From positions 3,871,243 to 3,935,242 of the forward strand of contig NZ_VFOP01000001.1 in NCBI RefSeq assembly GCF_006716185.1: a DNA stretch of 64,000 nt, read 5' to 3'. The translations under genes were made by a program, and so were the position numbers. Below, piece after piece: positions 1 to 8,469 of this stretch. The notes below the pieces were generated by a model. It did not search any database. It was not told the DNA's origin and saw nothing but the letters and a program-made list of their open reading frames with translations. The stretch's first letter is position 1. The number at the start of each line of letters is the position of its first letter. This DNA is from Ornithinicoccus hortensis. GTDB taxonomy: Bacteria; Actinomycetota; Actinomycetes; Actinomycetales; Dermatophilaceae.

Positions 1-797
1 CCGGAGCGCCGCAGGGCCAGGGTCGCGGACCCGCCGTTCGGTATGCCGGCAGCACGGGCGATCCGCTCCGCACCCTCGCCGGTCAGCACCGAGCGATAGC
101 CCAGGAACCGGGCGACCTGCTCGTCGACCGGGGCCCGCCACACCTCCCGGGTCGGCCCGTGCTGCACGATCCGGCCCGCGAACATCACCGCCATCTCGTC
201 GGCCACGGTGAACGCCTCGTCGTGGTCGTGGGTGACCAACAAGGCCGTGGTCCCGGTCTCGACCAGGATCGCCCGCAGGTCCGTGGCCAGCCGCTCGCGC
301 AACGACCGGTCCAGCGCGGACAGCGGCTCGTCCAGCAGCAGCAACCGCGGCTCGGCCGCCAGCGACCGGGCCAGCGCGACCCGCTGCTGCTCACCGCCGG
401 ACAGCGTGGTCGGGCGGCGTTCGGCATACCCGTCGAGCCCGACCAGGGCCAACAGCTCCTTGACCCGCACCGCGCGATCGGTCGCCCCGACGCCCTGCAG
501 CTTCAGCGCATACCCGATGTTGTCGCCCACCGACAGCTGCGGGAACAGCTGCCCGTCCTGGAACATGAGCGCGAACCCCCGCCGGTGCGTCGGCACGCCG
601 GCCAGATCCTGACCGCCCGCCGACACCCGCCCGGTCGACAGGTGCTCCAGCCCGGCGATCGCGCGCAGCAGCGTCGACTTGCCGCACCCGGAGGGCCCGA
701 GCACCGCGAGCACCGTGCCCTCCGCCAGCGACAGCGACACCTCGTCGACGGCGACGGTCCGGTCGAACCGGACGGTGACGTCCTCGAGCTCCAGCAC
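1..797 (-). CDS. ABC transporter ATP-binding protein (C-terminus beyond window)
   Basis: This is the nucleotide-binding subunit of an importer-type ABC transporter and acts on the cytoplasmic face of the membrane. The Walker A motif GPSGCGKST is at about residues 34-42, followed by the Q-loop (MFQDGQLFP), the signature LSGGEQQR, Walker B (LLLLDEP) and the switch histidine (LLVTHDHDE). The GTG start at 797 was chosen because a GGAGAGGAG ribosome site lies just upstream. The 3' end runs off the left edge; about 265 codons are present. Family resemblance is to thiamine/iron/sulfate-class importers (ThiQ/FbpC-like). A ThiP-like permease lies about 8 kb away on the same strand and could be its partner, but nothing adjacent proves the substrate. 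The gene is divergent from dodecin. Confidence 0.85.
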   Translation of the reverse strand, partial: MLELEDVTVRFDRTVAVDEVSLSLAEGTVLAVLGPSGCGKSTLLRAIAGLEHLSTGRVSAGGQDLAGVPTHRRGFALMFQDGQLFPQLSVGDNIGYALKLQGVGATDRAVRVKELLALVGLDGYAERRPTTLSGGEQQRVALARSLAAEPRLLLLDEPLSALDRSLRERLATDLRAILVETGTTALLVTHDHDEAFTVADEMAVMFAGRIVQHGPTREVWRAPVDEQVARFLGYRSVLTGEGAERIARAAGIPNGGSATLALRRS

Positions 798-895
798 CTG
801 GCTCCTCTCCGCCGGCGGCGACAGGCACGCCGACCCGCACTAGGTTAGGTCCCAGCCCGGGCGACCGGCGTCCGGCGCGACGCCTGGAGGCAGTC

Positions 896-1108
896 ATGGC
901 CAATCACGTGTATGCCGTGTCCGAGCTGGTCGGCAGCTCGCCGGACGGGGTGGAAGCAGCGGTCACCAACGCGCTGGCCTCGGCCCAGCAGACGGTCCGC
1001 AACCTGGACTGGTTCGAGGTGACCGAGATCCGCGGGCACCTGACCGACGACGGGTCGGTCGGCGACTGGCAGGTCGGGATCAAGCTCGGGTTCCGCGTGG
1101 AGAAGTAA
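896..1108 (+). CDS. Dodecin family flavin-binding protein
   Basis: This 70-residue protein matches dodecins, which form hollow dodecamers that store or sequester flavin (FMN or riboflavin in bacteria). It opens with a strand containing VYAVSELVGSSPDG, followed by the helix and the conserved WFEVTEIRG strand; the aromatic W of this segment is the flavin-stacking residue in the family. It ends in a basic tail (GFRVEK). The ATG start is supported by TGGAGG seven bases upstream. The length is typical of the family. It stands alone between a divergent ABC ATPase and a convergent response regulator, so the context gives no further clue. Confidence 0.9.
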   Translation: MANHVYAVSELVGSSPDGVEAAVTNALASAQQTVRNLDWFEVTEIRGHLTDDGSVGDWQVGIKLGFRVEK

Positions 1109-1123
1109 CTGCCCCGCCCCGTC

Positions 1124-1843
1124 TCACGGGTCCAGCCGCCACCGGAAGACGACCTCGGGGCGGCCTGTCCCACCGAGCCGGTGGCTGCGCACGGCCGCTC
1201 CCTGGTCGACCAGTCGCTGCAGGTAACGCCGGGCCGTCACCCGCGAGGTGCCGACGTGGCCGGCGACGTCCGAGGCCGACAGCCCCTCCTGGCCGGCGCG
1301 GTCGCGGAGCACGTCAATGACCTGGTCGAGCAGCTGCGGGCTCAGCCCCTTGGCCGGGATGGCGCCGGTGACGACCGGGTGGTGCAGGCGGGCCAGCATG
1401 GAGTCGATCCGGCCCTGGTTGCTGTCGGCGCTGCCGCCCAGCTCGTCCCGGTAGTGCCGGTAGGCGTCCAGCCGTTCCCGGAGGTCGGCGAAGGTGAACG
1501 GCTTGAGCAGGTAGCCGACCACCCCCAGGGACACTGCGAGCCGCACCAGCTCGGTCTCCCGCGCGGCCGTGATCGGCAGCAGGTCGATCGCGCGGCCGGA
1601 CGCGCGCACCGAGCGGGCGATCTCCAGACCGTGGCCGTCCGGCAGGTTGAGGTCAAGCAGGACCAGGTCGATCTCCTCCTTCCCCAGGGCCCCGACGGCA
1701 TCCCGGGCCGTGCCGACCGTGGCGACCACCCGGAACCCCCGCACCCGGGCCACGTACTCCGCGTGCCCGGCGGCGGTCAACGGTTCGTCGTCGACGACCA
1801 GCACCCGCAGCTCCGGCGCCACCTGCTCCGGCCCACCACTCAC
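1124..1843 (-). CDS. Two-component response regulator, CitB/DcuR type
   Basis: A 239-residue response regulator. The receiver domain (about residues 10-125) carries the acidic pair in VVDDEP, the phospho-acceptor aspartate in LLDLNLPDGHG and the conserved lysine in LLKPF. The C-terminal half (about 165-235) contains a helix-turn-helix (SASDVAGHVGTSRVTARRYL) like that of CitB/DcuR regulators of organic-acid uptake. The GTG start at 1843 overlaps the stop of the upstream kinase gene by four bases (GTGA), so the two are translationally coupled. The probable target is the divergent GntP-type permease at 3523. That link is inferred from position; the effector is unknown. Confidence 0.9.
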   Translation of the reverse strand: MSGGPEQVAPELRVLVVDDEPLTAAGHAEYVARVRGFRVVATVGTARDAVGALGKEEIDLVLLDLNLPDGHGLEIARSVRASGRAIDLLPITAARETELVRLAVSLGVVGYLLKPFTFADLRERLDAYRHYRDELGGSADSNQGRIDSMLARLHHPVVTGAIPAKGLSPQLLDQVIDVLRDRAGQEGLSASDVAGHVGTSRVTARRYLQRLVDQGAAVRSHRLGGTGRPEVVFRWRLDP

Positions 1844-3465
1844 GAGCCACTCCCCACCTGGGCGGTGACCGGCAGGGTCACCATGAACGAGGCTCCCGGC
1901 GGGGGCCCGACGGACACGCTGCCGCCGAGCAGCTGCACCGTCTGTTGCACCAGCGCCAACCCGAGCCCGCGACCGCCCGGCGCGGTGGCGGCCTTGGTCG
2001 ACCAGCCCTTCTCGAAGGCGTGCCGCAGGGCGTCGTCGACCAGCCCGGGGCCGTTGTCCGCGACCACGAAGACGACGGTCCCCTCCCCGGTCTGGATGTC
2101 CACCGTGATCACCTTCGGCTCCGACCCCTCCACCTGGGTCAGTGCGTCGATGGCGTTGTCGACTAGGTTGCCGAGGATCGTCACGGCACTGCGGGCCGGC
2201 ACGACCCCTCGCGGCAGGTGTGCGTCCGGGTCGAGCTCGAGGAGTATGCCGCGCTCGGCGGCCTGGGCGGTCTTGCCCAGGACGAGCGCGGCCACCGAGG
2301 GCTCCTGGAGCGCCGCGACCACGGCGTCCCTGGCCCGCTGGGAGGTCCGCAGTTCCTCCGTCGCGAACTCCACGGCCTCCTCGGCACGGCCCAGCTCGAT
2401 GAGGGTGATCACCGTGTGCAGCCGGTTCGCGGCCTCGTGCGCCTGCGCGTGCAGGGCGTCGGCCAGTGCGTTCGCGTCGCCCAGGCGCCCCGTGAGGTCC
2501 GCCAGCTCGGTCCGGTCCCGCAGGGTGGTCAGGGTCGCCACCACCGTGCCGTGCCTGCGGACCGGGCCGGAGGACACCAGGAGGGTGCGACCCCCGCTGA
2601 CGTGAGGGACGTCGACGTGCCGGTCGGGGCTCGCGATCATGTCGCGCAGCGCCCCGGAGAGCTCCAGGTCTTCCAGCGTGCGCCCGACGTCGGTGGCCCG
2701 GAGCCCAAGCAGCCGCTGCGCCTCTGGGTTGACCACCTGCAGCCGCCCGTCGGGGTCGCTGATGATCAGCCCCTCGTGGATGGTGTGCAGCACCGCCTCG
2801 TGGTGGTCGTCCAGGCGCCGCACCTCCCGGGCGTTCAGGCCGCGGGTCGCCTCCCGGACCCGCCGGGCCGCCACCCAGGCACCCAGGCCGGACAGCAGGG
2901 CGACCGCGCCGCCGGCGATCGCGATGTCCGGGACCAGGGCGCGCAGCGCGTCGTCCACCCTGGTGCGCTGCAGCCCGACGGAGACCAGGCCCTCCACCTG
3001 GCCGTCGACCAGCACGGGGACCACGGTGCGGGTGGACAGCCCCAGCGACCCCTCGTAGTCCTCCAGCACGGTGCCACCCTGCTGCGCCGGGGCGATCGTG
3101 CCGACGAAGCGTTCGCCGACCAGTTCCGGGGTGGGGTGGGTGTAGCGGATGCCGTCCGGCGACATGACGACGATGAAGTCGGCGCCCGTGCGGTCCAGTT
3201 CCCGCGCGACGACGTCCGCGAGGTCGCCCTCGGGGTCCGTCGAGGCCGAGACGGCGTCGCGCACGTCGTCGGTGGCGGCGAGCGTCGCGGCGATGGTCAC
3301 CACCCGGGTCCGGGTCGTCTCCTCGACCAGGCGGTCCGCCCAGCGGTAGGCGAGCAGCACCGAGAGGGCAGCGACGACCAGCGCGAACACCACCTGGATG
3401 GTGAGCACGTGGGCGGCGATGCTCCGTGGCTTGCTGAACACTATGACCACAAGGATGCCTGGCAA
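1840..3465 (-). CDS. Sensor histidine kinase, DcuS/CitA type
   Basis: A membrane sensor kinase of about 541 residues. It has one membrane segment near residues 15-40, an extracytoplasmic sensor domain of about 135 residues, a second membrane segment (about 178-200), a PAS domain (about 215-300), a short dimerisation region with the phospho-accepting histidine in AHEAANRLH, and a HATPase domain with NLVDNAIDAL, VADNGPGL and GGRGLGLAL. This architecture is that of the DcuS/CitA/DctB sensors of carboxylates. The start is uncertain: the TTG at 3465 sits only two bases from GGGAGG, and GTG codons at 3450 and 3441 are alternatives. It is divergent from a GntP-type permease, whose substrate it may sense. 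Confidence 0.88.
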   Translation of the reverse strand: MPGILVVIVFSKPRSIAAHVLTIQVVFALVVAALSVLLAYRWADRLVEETTRTRVVTIAATLAATDDVRDAVSASTDPEGDLADVVARELDRTGADFIVVMSPDGIRYTHPTPELVGERFVGTIAPAQQGGTVLEDYEGSLGLSTRTVVPVLVDGQVEGLVSVGLQRTRVDDALRALVPDIAIAGGAVALLSGLGAWVAARRVREATRGLNAREVRRLDDHHEAVLHTIHEGLIISDPDGRLQVVNPEAQRLLGLRATDVGRTLEDLELSGALRDMIASPDRHVDVPHVSGGRTLLVSSGPVRRHGTVVATLTTLRDRTELADLTGRLGDANALADALHAQAHEAANRLHTVITLIELGRAEEAVEFATEELRTSQRARDAVVAALQEPSVAALVLGKTAQAAERGILLELDPDAHLPRGVVPARSAVTILGNLVDNAIDALTQVEGSEPKVITVDIQTGEGTVVFVVADNGPGLVDDALRHAFEKGWSTKAATAPGGRGLGLALVQQTVQLLGGSVSVGPPPGASFMVTLPVTAQVGSGS

Positions 3466-3522
3466 GGCCTCCCGGAGACAGCCTGACGCTCGGTCGAATC
3501 AACTCGAGCAAAGGAGCTTCCT

Positions 3523-4872
3523 GTGATCGCCCTGCACACGACGATCAGCATCGTCGCCATCATCCTGCTCATCATCCGGTTCCGGATCGACCCGATCATC
3601 GCGCTGGTCGCCGGGTCGTTGTACCTGGGCCTGGCCTCCGGCATCGGCTTCGCCGCGACGCTCACCGCGATCACGACCGGCTTCGGCGAGATCATGGCCA
3701 AGATCGGTCTCCTCATCGGGTTCGGCGTCCTCATCGGGTCGCTGCTCCACGCGGTCGGCGCGTTCCGCGCGATGGTCGAGGCGCTGGTGCGCCTGGTCCC
3801 CGCGAAACGCCTGCCCTACGCGCTGGCCATGGCGCTGGCCACGATCTTCCCCTCGATCTACGTGGACGTCCAGGTCGTGCTGGCCGCCCCCGTCGCCCGG
3901 TCGTCGTCCGGGCTGATCGGTCCCCGCGGCCTGCCGCTGCTGGCTGGGGCCTTGGGCACCGGCATCTTCTGCGGCTACGTCTTCGTCGTGCCCGGGCTCG
4001 CCGCCGTCTCCATCGCCGGCCTGCTCGAGGTGCCGCTGGGCACCTACCTGCTCTACGGCATCGTCATCGGCCCGGTCACCGCGCTGCTCACGGTGTGGCT
4101 GTTCGGCCTGCTGCTGCGGACCGGCTGGTGGAAGGCCGACCGGGACGAGGAGGAGAACGAGGCACTCCTGGAGGCCGAGGAGGAGGAAGCCAACGGCCAC
4201 CTCAAGCCCCGCTGGCGCCCGTCCCTCGGGGTCGCCGTCCTGCCGATCCTGGTCCCCCTGCTGATGATCGCCTTCGGGGCGTTCGCCGGGCTGGCGGAGC
4301 GCTCCAACGCCTTCATCGAGTTCATCGGTAACCCCACCTTCGCGCTGTTCGTCGGCCTGCTCGGGGCGTATGCCATGGCTCGCCGCAGCCTCCGGGTCGG
4401 CGGCACCACGGCCGCCTTCGAGAAGGGGCTGCACACCACCGGCGAGATCCTCCTGGTCACCGGTGTCGGTGGGTCGCTCGGCGCGGTCATCGAGGCCACC
4501 GGCCTGGCCGAGGTGCTCGGCGGGCTGTTCTCGGTGAACGCCGCCGCGCCGGTGCTCGTCAGCGTGCTGCTGGCCTGGTTCATCGCCGCCCTGTTGCACC
4601 TGGCGATCGGCTCGGTCTCGGTCGCGGCCATCACGGCGGCTGGGATCATCGCCCCGATCCTGGGGTCGCTGGGCGTCGCGCCGGTCGTGATCGGACTGGC
4701 CATCGCGTCCGGCTCGCTGTTCGCCTTGCAGGTCAACAGCAACTTCTTCTGGATGTTCAAGGCCCTGCTGGGGCTGTCCACCTCGGGCAGCCTGAAGACG
4801 TTGACGGTCGTGACCTCGATCGCCAGCCTGGTCTCCATCCCGCTCGTCCTGACGGCCAGCCTGGTGGCCTGA
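3523..4872 (+). CDS. GntP-family permease (gluconate/organic acid symporter)
   Basis: A polytopic membrane protein of 449 residues with about 12 hydrophobic segments, matching the GntP family of proton symporters for gluconate and related sugar acids or hydroxy acids. Recognisable parts are the N-terminal repeat (GFGVLIGSLLHAVGAF), the PSIYVDVQVVLAAP segment, and the C-terminal repeat ending in FFWMFKALLGLSTSGSLKT, typical of the family. A charged cytoplasmic loop rich in Glu (about residues 208-235) separates the halves. The GTG start at 3523 follows AAAGGAG. It faces the DcuS/CitA-type two-component genes across about 57 bases, a common layout for a transporter and its dedicated sensor. The substrate is not determinable from sequence alone. 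Confidence 0.87.
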   Translation: MIALHTTISIVAIILLIIRFRIDPIIALVAGSLYLGLASGIGFAATLTAITTGFGEIMAKIGLLIGFGVLIGSLLHAVGAFRAMVEALVRLVPAKRLPYALAMALATIFPSIYVDVQVVLAAPVARSSSGLIGPRGLPLLAGALGTGIFCGYVFVVPGLAAVSIAGLLEVPLGTYLLYGIVIGPVTALLTVWLFGLLLRTGWWKADRDEEENEALLEAEEEEANGHLKPRWRPSLGVAVLPILVPLLMIAFGAFAGLAERSNAFIEFIGNPTFALFVGLLGAYAMARRSLRVGGTTAAFEKGLHTTGEILLVTGVGGSLGAVIEATGLAEVLGGLFSVNAAAPVLVSVLLAWFIAALLHLAIGSVSVAAITAAGIIAPILGSLGVAPVVIGLAIASGSLFALQVNSNFFWMFKALLGLSTSGSLKTLTVVTSIASLVSIPLVLTASLVA

Positions 4873-4910
4873 CCGTCTCCGTCGACCGGGCACGTCGCCC
4901 CCTGGGAAAC

Positions 4911-4929
4911 TGTCCTCGAGACGAGGACA
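4911..4929. terminator. Bidirectional hairpin between convergent genes
   Basis: TGTCCTCG and CGAGGACA form a perfect 8-bp stem around an AGA loop between the stops of the permease (4872) and the MRF-like gene (4957). There is no U-tract, as is common in actinobacteria, so it is a probable bidirectional terminator. Confidence 0.6.
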
Positions 4930-4956
4930 CCGCAGGTCAGCCCTTGAACCTGGGCC

Positions 4957-6039
4957 TCACGCCGCGCGCCGGATGGCGCCGAGCCAGGGCTCCAGCCCGT
5001 CGCGGGCGACCTCCCAGCGGGGACCCCTCGCGCGCAGTTCGTCGTCGGTGAGCAGCACGCCGTCGAAGGCCTCCCGCAGGCGCGGGCGGACGTCGTCCTC
5101 GAGCAGGCCGGTGAAGAGCAACCGGGTCAGCGGCCTGGCGCGGCCCCACGAGCCGCGCGTCCCGATGCTGACCTGCCCGCCGGCGCCGTCCCAGACGCCG
5201 ACCTGCCCGGGGCGGCTGGCGACCCAGAAGCAGCCCCGGGTCCGCAGCCGCCCGCTGCCGAGCGCGGGGACGCCCTCTCGGAACCGCTCCGGGTGTAGCG
5301 GCAGGGTCGTGGTCAGCTCCATCCGCCAGGCGGACGGACCCTGCGCCTCCCGCCACCTGCCCTGGTAGACCTCGGCGACCCACCGCTCGCTGGCCCGGTG
5401 GTCGTGCAGGCCGGCGAGCAGGGCACCCGCGGGGAGGTCGGGACCGCCCAGCCCGAGGCGGACGCCGGGCCTGGCCAGGTGGCGCAGCAGGTCGGTGCCG
5501 TCCGGACCGACGTCGCCGAAGACGGCGACCAGGTCGGCGTACTCCACCATCGCGGCGAGCACCTCGCCGACGCCGCGGTGGTCACCGGCCGTGGCGACGG
5601 GGAACCGTTCGCTGAGCAGGTCGTCCCCCAGCAGGTCGCCGACGACGCCCGGACCGTCCAGGGCGAGCACGACTGCCGCGGCCCGGACGCTCGGGGCCAC
5701 GCGACGGTCGGCCCCCAGCACCCGGCATACCGACGATCCGTCCGCGGCGACCGGCAGGTGCACCACGATCGCCTGCCACCGGTCCAGCTGCCCGAGCCGC
5801 TCCAGGGTCGGGATGACGTCCTCGCGCACCGCGCAACTGGCACACGCGTGCTCCAACCGGACCACCTCGCGCTCCAGGACGCCGGTGATGTCGCTAACCG
5901 TGCGCCGCAGCGTCCCGGCCGCGACGTCCACCTCGTGGCGGACCACGACCGGGTCGGGCAGGTCGAACTGCAGGCCGAGGGTGGCGGCGGCCATCGACTC
6001 GGCGTGCAGCCCGGTGACCAGGTAGAGCGGGGTCGGCAT
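4957..6039 (-). CDS. CobW-family protein, MRF-like (ribosome-hibernation recruiting type)
   Basis: A 360-residue COG0523/CobW-type protein. The C-terminal CobW_C domain (about residues 240-355) is clear: RTRGCFWVASRPGQVGVWDGAGG and the LLFTGLLEDD region. The CxxC-type element is CASC (about residue 70). The P-loop position near the N-terminus reads TGLHAESMAAATL rather than GxxGxGKT, so GTP binding may be lost or altered, as in mycobacterial MRF, which recruits a hibernation factor to ribosomes under zinc limitation. The ATG at 6039 follows GGAAGG; longer upstream starts would run into the Zur-type palindrome. A Zur-regulated zinc-limitation role fits both the family and the operator. A general zinc chaperone is the alternative. 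Confidence 0.8.
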   Translation of the reverse strand: MPTPLYLVTGLHAESMAAATLGLQFDLPDPVVVRHEVDVAAGTLRRTVSDITGVLEREVVRLEHACASCAVREDVIPTLERLGQLDRWQAIVVHLPVAADGSSVCRVLGADRRVAPSVRAAAVVLALDGPGVVGDLLGDDLLSERFPVATAGDHRGVGEVLAAMVEYADLVAVFGDVGPDGTDLLRHLARPGVRLGLGGPDLPAGALLAGLHDHRASERWVAEVYQGRWREAQGPSAWRMELTTTLPLHPERFREGVPALGSGRLRTRGCFWVASRPGQVGVWDGAGGQVSIGTRGSWGRARPLTRLLFTGLLEDDVRPRLREAFDGVLLTDDELRARGPRWEVARDGLEPWLGAIRRAA

Positions 6040-6064
6040 GGTGAGCCCTTCCATGTGACTTGAT

Positions 6065-6081
6065 ATGAGAATCGTTCTCAT
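6065..6081. promoter_or_regulatory. Zur-type operator in divergent promoter region
   Basis: ATGAGAA-TCG-TTCTCAT is a perfect 7-3-7 inverted repeat. It lies 25 bases upstream of the MRF-like start (6039) and about 50 bases upstream of the acetyltransferase start (6133). It resembles the actinobacterial Zur box (TGAAAATGATTTTCA class) more than an IdeR/DtxR box. The MRF-like neighbour strengthens a Zur assignment. It could repress both transcripts when zinc is sufficient. Confidence 0.75.
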
Positions 6082-6132
6082 TTTAGTCTCAGCGGACCAC
6101 CTGCTGACAAGTCACCCACCGAGAGGCCGTCG

Positions 6133-7266
6133 ATGTCCCGCACCCGCCTTGCCACCGGAGCACCACCCGCCACCCTCCGTGTCACCGACCTCACCGCCGA
6201 CCTCCTGGACGGGGTCGCCGGGCTCCTCGTGGCGGCCACCGTCCACCGAGCAGCCCTGGCCGGACGGGCGACCGACCCCGCCGATCGGTCGGCGACCGCA
6301 CTGCGCGCCGCCGCGCGGGCGGTCGTCGAACCGGCCCTGGACGACGCCGACAGGTTCTGCCTCGTCGCCCTCTGCGGACCTGGCGGCCCCGGGGGCGAGG
6401 ATGTCGTGGGCGTCCTCACCGGACTGGTCACCCGGTTGACCCCGGAGGACGCGGGCTACACCTACCTGCCGCCGCGGCACGCGCTCGCCCCGCTGTCAGG
6501 ATGGGCCGTCCGTGACGGGTCCGACCCCGCGGTCCTGGCCACCCTGTGGGAGGTGGCCCGGTCGCGCTCGGCGGCGCTCGGCCTGGACCGTCTCACCGTG
6601 CAGGTGCTCGACGCGGACTGGCCGGCCATGGGCCACTGGCGCACGCTCGGGCTCCGGCCGGACACCGCCCTCGCCTGCCGGTCCACGGCAGTCCCGGGGC
6701 CGGTCGGCCCGTCCTCGCCCACCATCCGCCCCGCCGTTCCTGCCGACCTCGAGTCGGTGGTCGACCTGGCGCTGGAGGAGCAGATCTACCACGCACGACA
6801 TACCGGGTCCGGGATGGCGGCGGACCAGAGCCGGGACACCGTGGCCGCCGTATCCGAGGCATGGCTCGACCCCGACGCCCCGGAGGAGACGGAACGCGCT
6901 TTCGTTGCGGAGGCCCCCGACGGCACCCTCATCGGCGTCACCACCGTGCACACCCTGCGCGTCCCCGACACCGTGCTCAGCGCACGCGTCCTGCCGCGAC
7001 GGCACGGCTACATCGGGCTTACCTGCGTCAGCGCCCCGTGGCGTGGTCGCGGGGTGGGCAGGGCACTGACCGGTCGCGCCCTGGACTGGCTGCGGGCGCT
7101 GCCCGACCCAACGGCCTTCACCGGGCTGCACTACGTGACCGACAACGTGACCTCGGCCCCGTTCTGGAGCGGGCTCGGCTTCGCCAGCGTGCTCACCCAC
7201 CTCACCGACGCGGCACCGCACCACCCACACCCACCGCAACCATCCGCGAGGAGAACGACCCGATGA
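6133..7266 (+). CDS. Tandem GNAT-like acetyltransferase
   Basis: A 377-residue protein with two GNAT-like halves. The N-terminal half (about 10-195) is degenerate. The C-terminal half (about 200-360) begins TIRPAVPADLESVVDLAL and contains the acetyl-CoA-binding motif A, CVSAPWRGRGVGRAL, followed by the beta-5/alpha-4 region ending in FWSGLGF. The acceptor substrate cannot be told from sequence. The first gene of a two-gene operon, it is joined to the methyltransferase by an ATGA overlap. It lies downstream of the Zur-type palindrome, so it probably responds to zinc limitation. Such pairs beside an MRF gene suggest metallophore or ribosome modification, but that is speculation. Confidence 0.75.
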   Translation: MSRTRLATGAPPATLRVTDLTADLLDGVAGLLVAATVHRAALAGRATDPADRSATALRAAARAVVEPALDDADRFCLVALCGPGGPGGEDVVGVLTGLVTRLTPEDAGYTYLPPRHALAPLSGWAVRDGSDPAVLATLWEVARSRSAALGLDRLTVQVLDADWPAMGHWRTLGLRPDTALACRSTAVPGPVGPSSPTIRPAVPADLESVVDLALEEQIYHARHTGSGMAADQSRDTVAAVSEAWLDPDAPEETERAFVAEAPDGTLIGVTTVHTLRVPDTVLSARVLPRRHGYIGLTCVSAPWRGRGVGRALTGRALDWLRALPDPTAFTGLHYVTDNVTSAPFWSGLGFASVLTHLTDAAPHHPHPPQPSARRTTR

Positions 7267-8015
7267 CCCACACCCTGCCCACCGAACCGACCTATGAGGG
7301 ACTCGGTGAGTTCCACGACCTGTCCATGACCGCGCCGTGGGAGCGCCTGCGGCCACACGTGCGCACCCTCTTCGCCGGGCTGCCCGCTACGTCCACCGTC
7401 GCCGACCTCGGCGCGGGGAGCGGCATGGGGACCCGGGTGCTGGCGCAGGAGAGCGGGGTGCGGATCGTGGCCCTCGAGCCGAGTCTGGTGATGCGGTCGG
7501 TGCTGACCGCCAGGGTGGGCGACAGCCCGGACCTGTCCCGCCGGGTGACCGTCCTGGCCGGTGCCCTACCGGTCGACCTGGACGCGTTGCCCCGGCCCCT
7601 CGACGGGTGCGTCTGCGCGCACATGCTCGGGCACCTGGACACCTCGGCCCGGCGCCGGCTGTGGCGCGGACTGGCCGACCGGTGCACCACCGGTGCTGTG
7701 GGACTGGTGACGACGGAGGAACGCCACGAGGACGACCTCGCCCGCACCGGGCGCCGGGCCGGCGAGCCGCTGGTCGAGACCCGCGTGCTCGGCGGCCTGG
7801 AATACCGGGCGGTCTACCGCGACGCGGGGACGCTCGGGAGCACCGACCGGTTCAGCACCACCTACCAGGTGCTGGCGGACGGCGAGCTGCTGCGGGAGGC
7901 GACCTTCGCCGGGAGCTGGGCGCCGGTGTCCTACGAGGTCCTCGTCGACGAGCTGGGCAGCAGCGGTCTCCGGGCCCGCACCCTGGCTCCCGGTGTCGCG
8001 GCCATCACCCGTTAG
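7263..8015 (+). CDS. Class I SAM-dependent methyltransferase
   Basis: A 250-residue Rossmann-fold methyltransferase. Motif I is VADLGAGSGMGTRVL (about residues 46-60), followed by the acidic residue that binds the SAM ribose in IVALEPS, and motif III/post-I features around CVCAHMLGHL. The C-terminal strand region (FSTTYQVLADGELLREATF) is typical of small-molecule methyltransferases. The ATG start overlaps the acetyltransferase stop by four bases, so the two are coupled and presumably act on the same target under Zur-type control. The stop overlaps the end of a truncated MRF fragment on the opposite strand by four bases. Confidence 0.8.
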   Translation: MTHTLPTEPTYEGLGEFHDLSMTAPWERLRPHVRTLFAGLPATSTVADLGAGSGMGTRVLAQESGVRIVALEPSLVMRSVLTARVGDSPDLSRRVTVLAGALPVDLDALPRPLDGCVCAHMLGHLDTSARRRLWRGLADRCTTGAVGLVTTEERHEDDLARTGRRAGEPLVETRVLGGLEYRAVYRDAGTLGSTDRFSTTYQVLADGELLREATFAGSWAPVSYEVLVDELGSSGLRARTLAPGVAAITR

Positions 8016-8455
8016 GCGACCTGGGACGTCCTCCCGAGCCACGGCTCCAGCCCGTTCGTGGCCACGTCCCAGTGGGTTCCCCGGCTCCGCAACTCGGCCT
8101 CGGTCAGCACGATGTCGGCAACGACCTCCTCCAGCCGGTCCCGCGGGTCATCCTCCAGCAGGCCGTTGAACAGCCATCGGGTGAAGGGTCGGGCGCGCCC
8201 CCACGGACCCAGGGCTCCGATGCTCAGCTGGCCGCCGGCGCCCTCCCAGACACCTACCTGCTGCGGACGGCTCAGCGCCCAGAAGCACCCGCGTGACCGG
8301 AACCGGCCATCGACCAGGGAGTCGATGTCCCACTGCCACCGCTGCGGGTGCAGGGGCACGCTCGCCGCGAGTTCTATCCGCCAGGCCCGACGCGTCTCGA
8401 CGTCGCGACGCGGGCCCTGTCCGGACACCTGCACCCAGGGTTCGCTGTTGCTTCA
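8012..8455 (-). pseudogene. 5'-truncated MRF/CobW C-terminal fragment
   Basis: About 147 codons read as the C-terminal domain of the MRF-like protein at 4957-6039: RGCFWALSRPQQVGVWEGAGG and LFNGLLEDDPRDRL align closely with the intact copy. Homology continues upstream of the first possible GTG (8434): SEPWVQVSGQG aligns to SERWVAEVYQGR of the intact protein. It then meets a TGA at 8453-8455, and nothing of the nucleotide-binding half follows. This is best read as a relic of a second MRF gene. A small free-standing CobW_C protein starting at 8434 cannot be excluded. Confidence 0.75.
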
Positions 8456-8469
8456 AGGCTAGCCCCGCC

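Noticed and set aside
839..858. Possible DtxR/IdeR iron box (TAGGTTAGG) between the ABC ATPase and dodecin
   Set aside because: Only one half-site matches; the second half is absent, so it does not support iron control of the ATPase.
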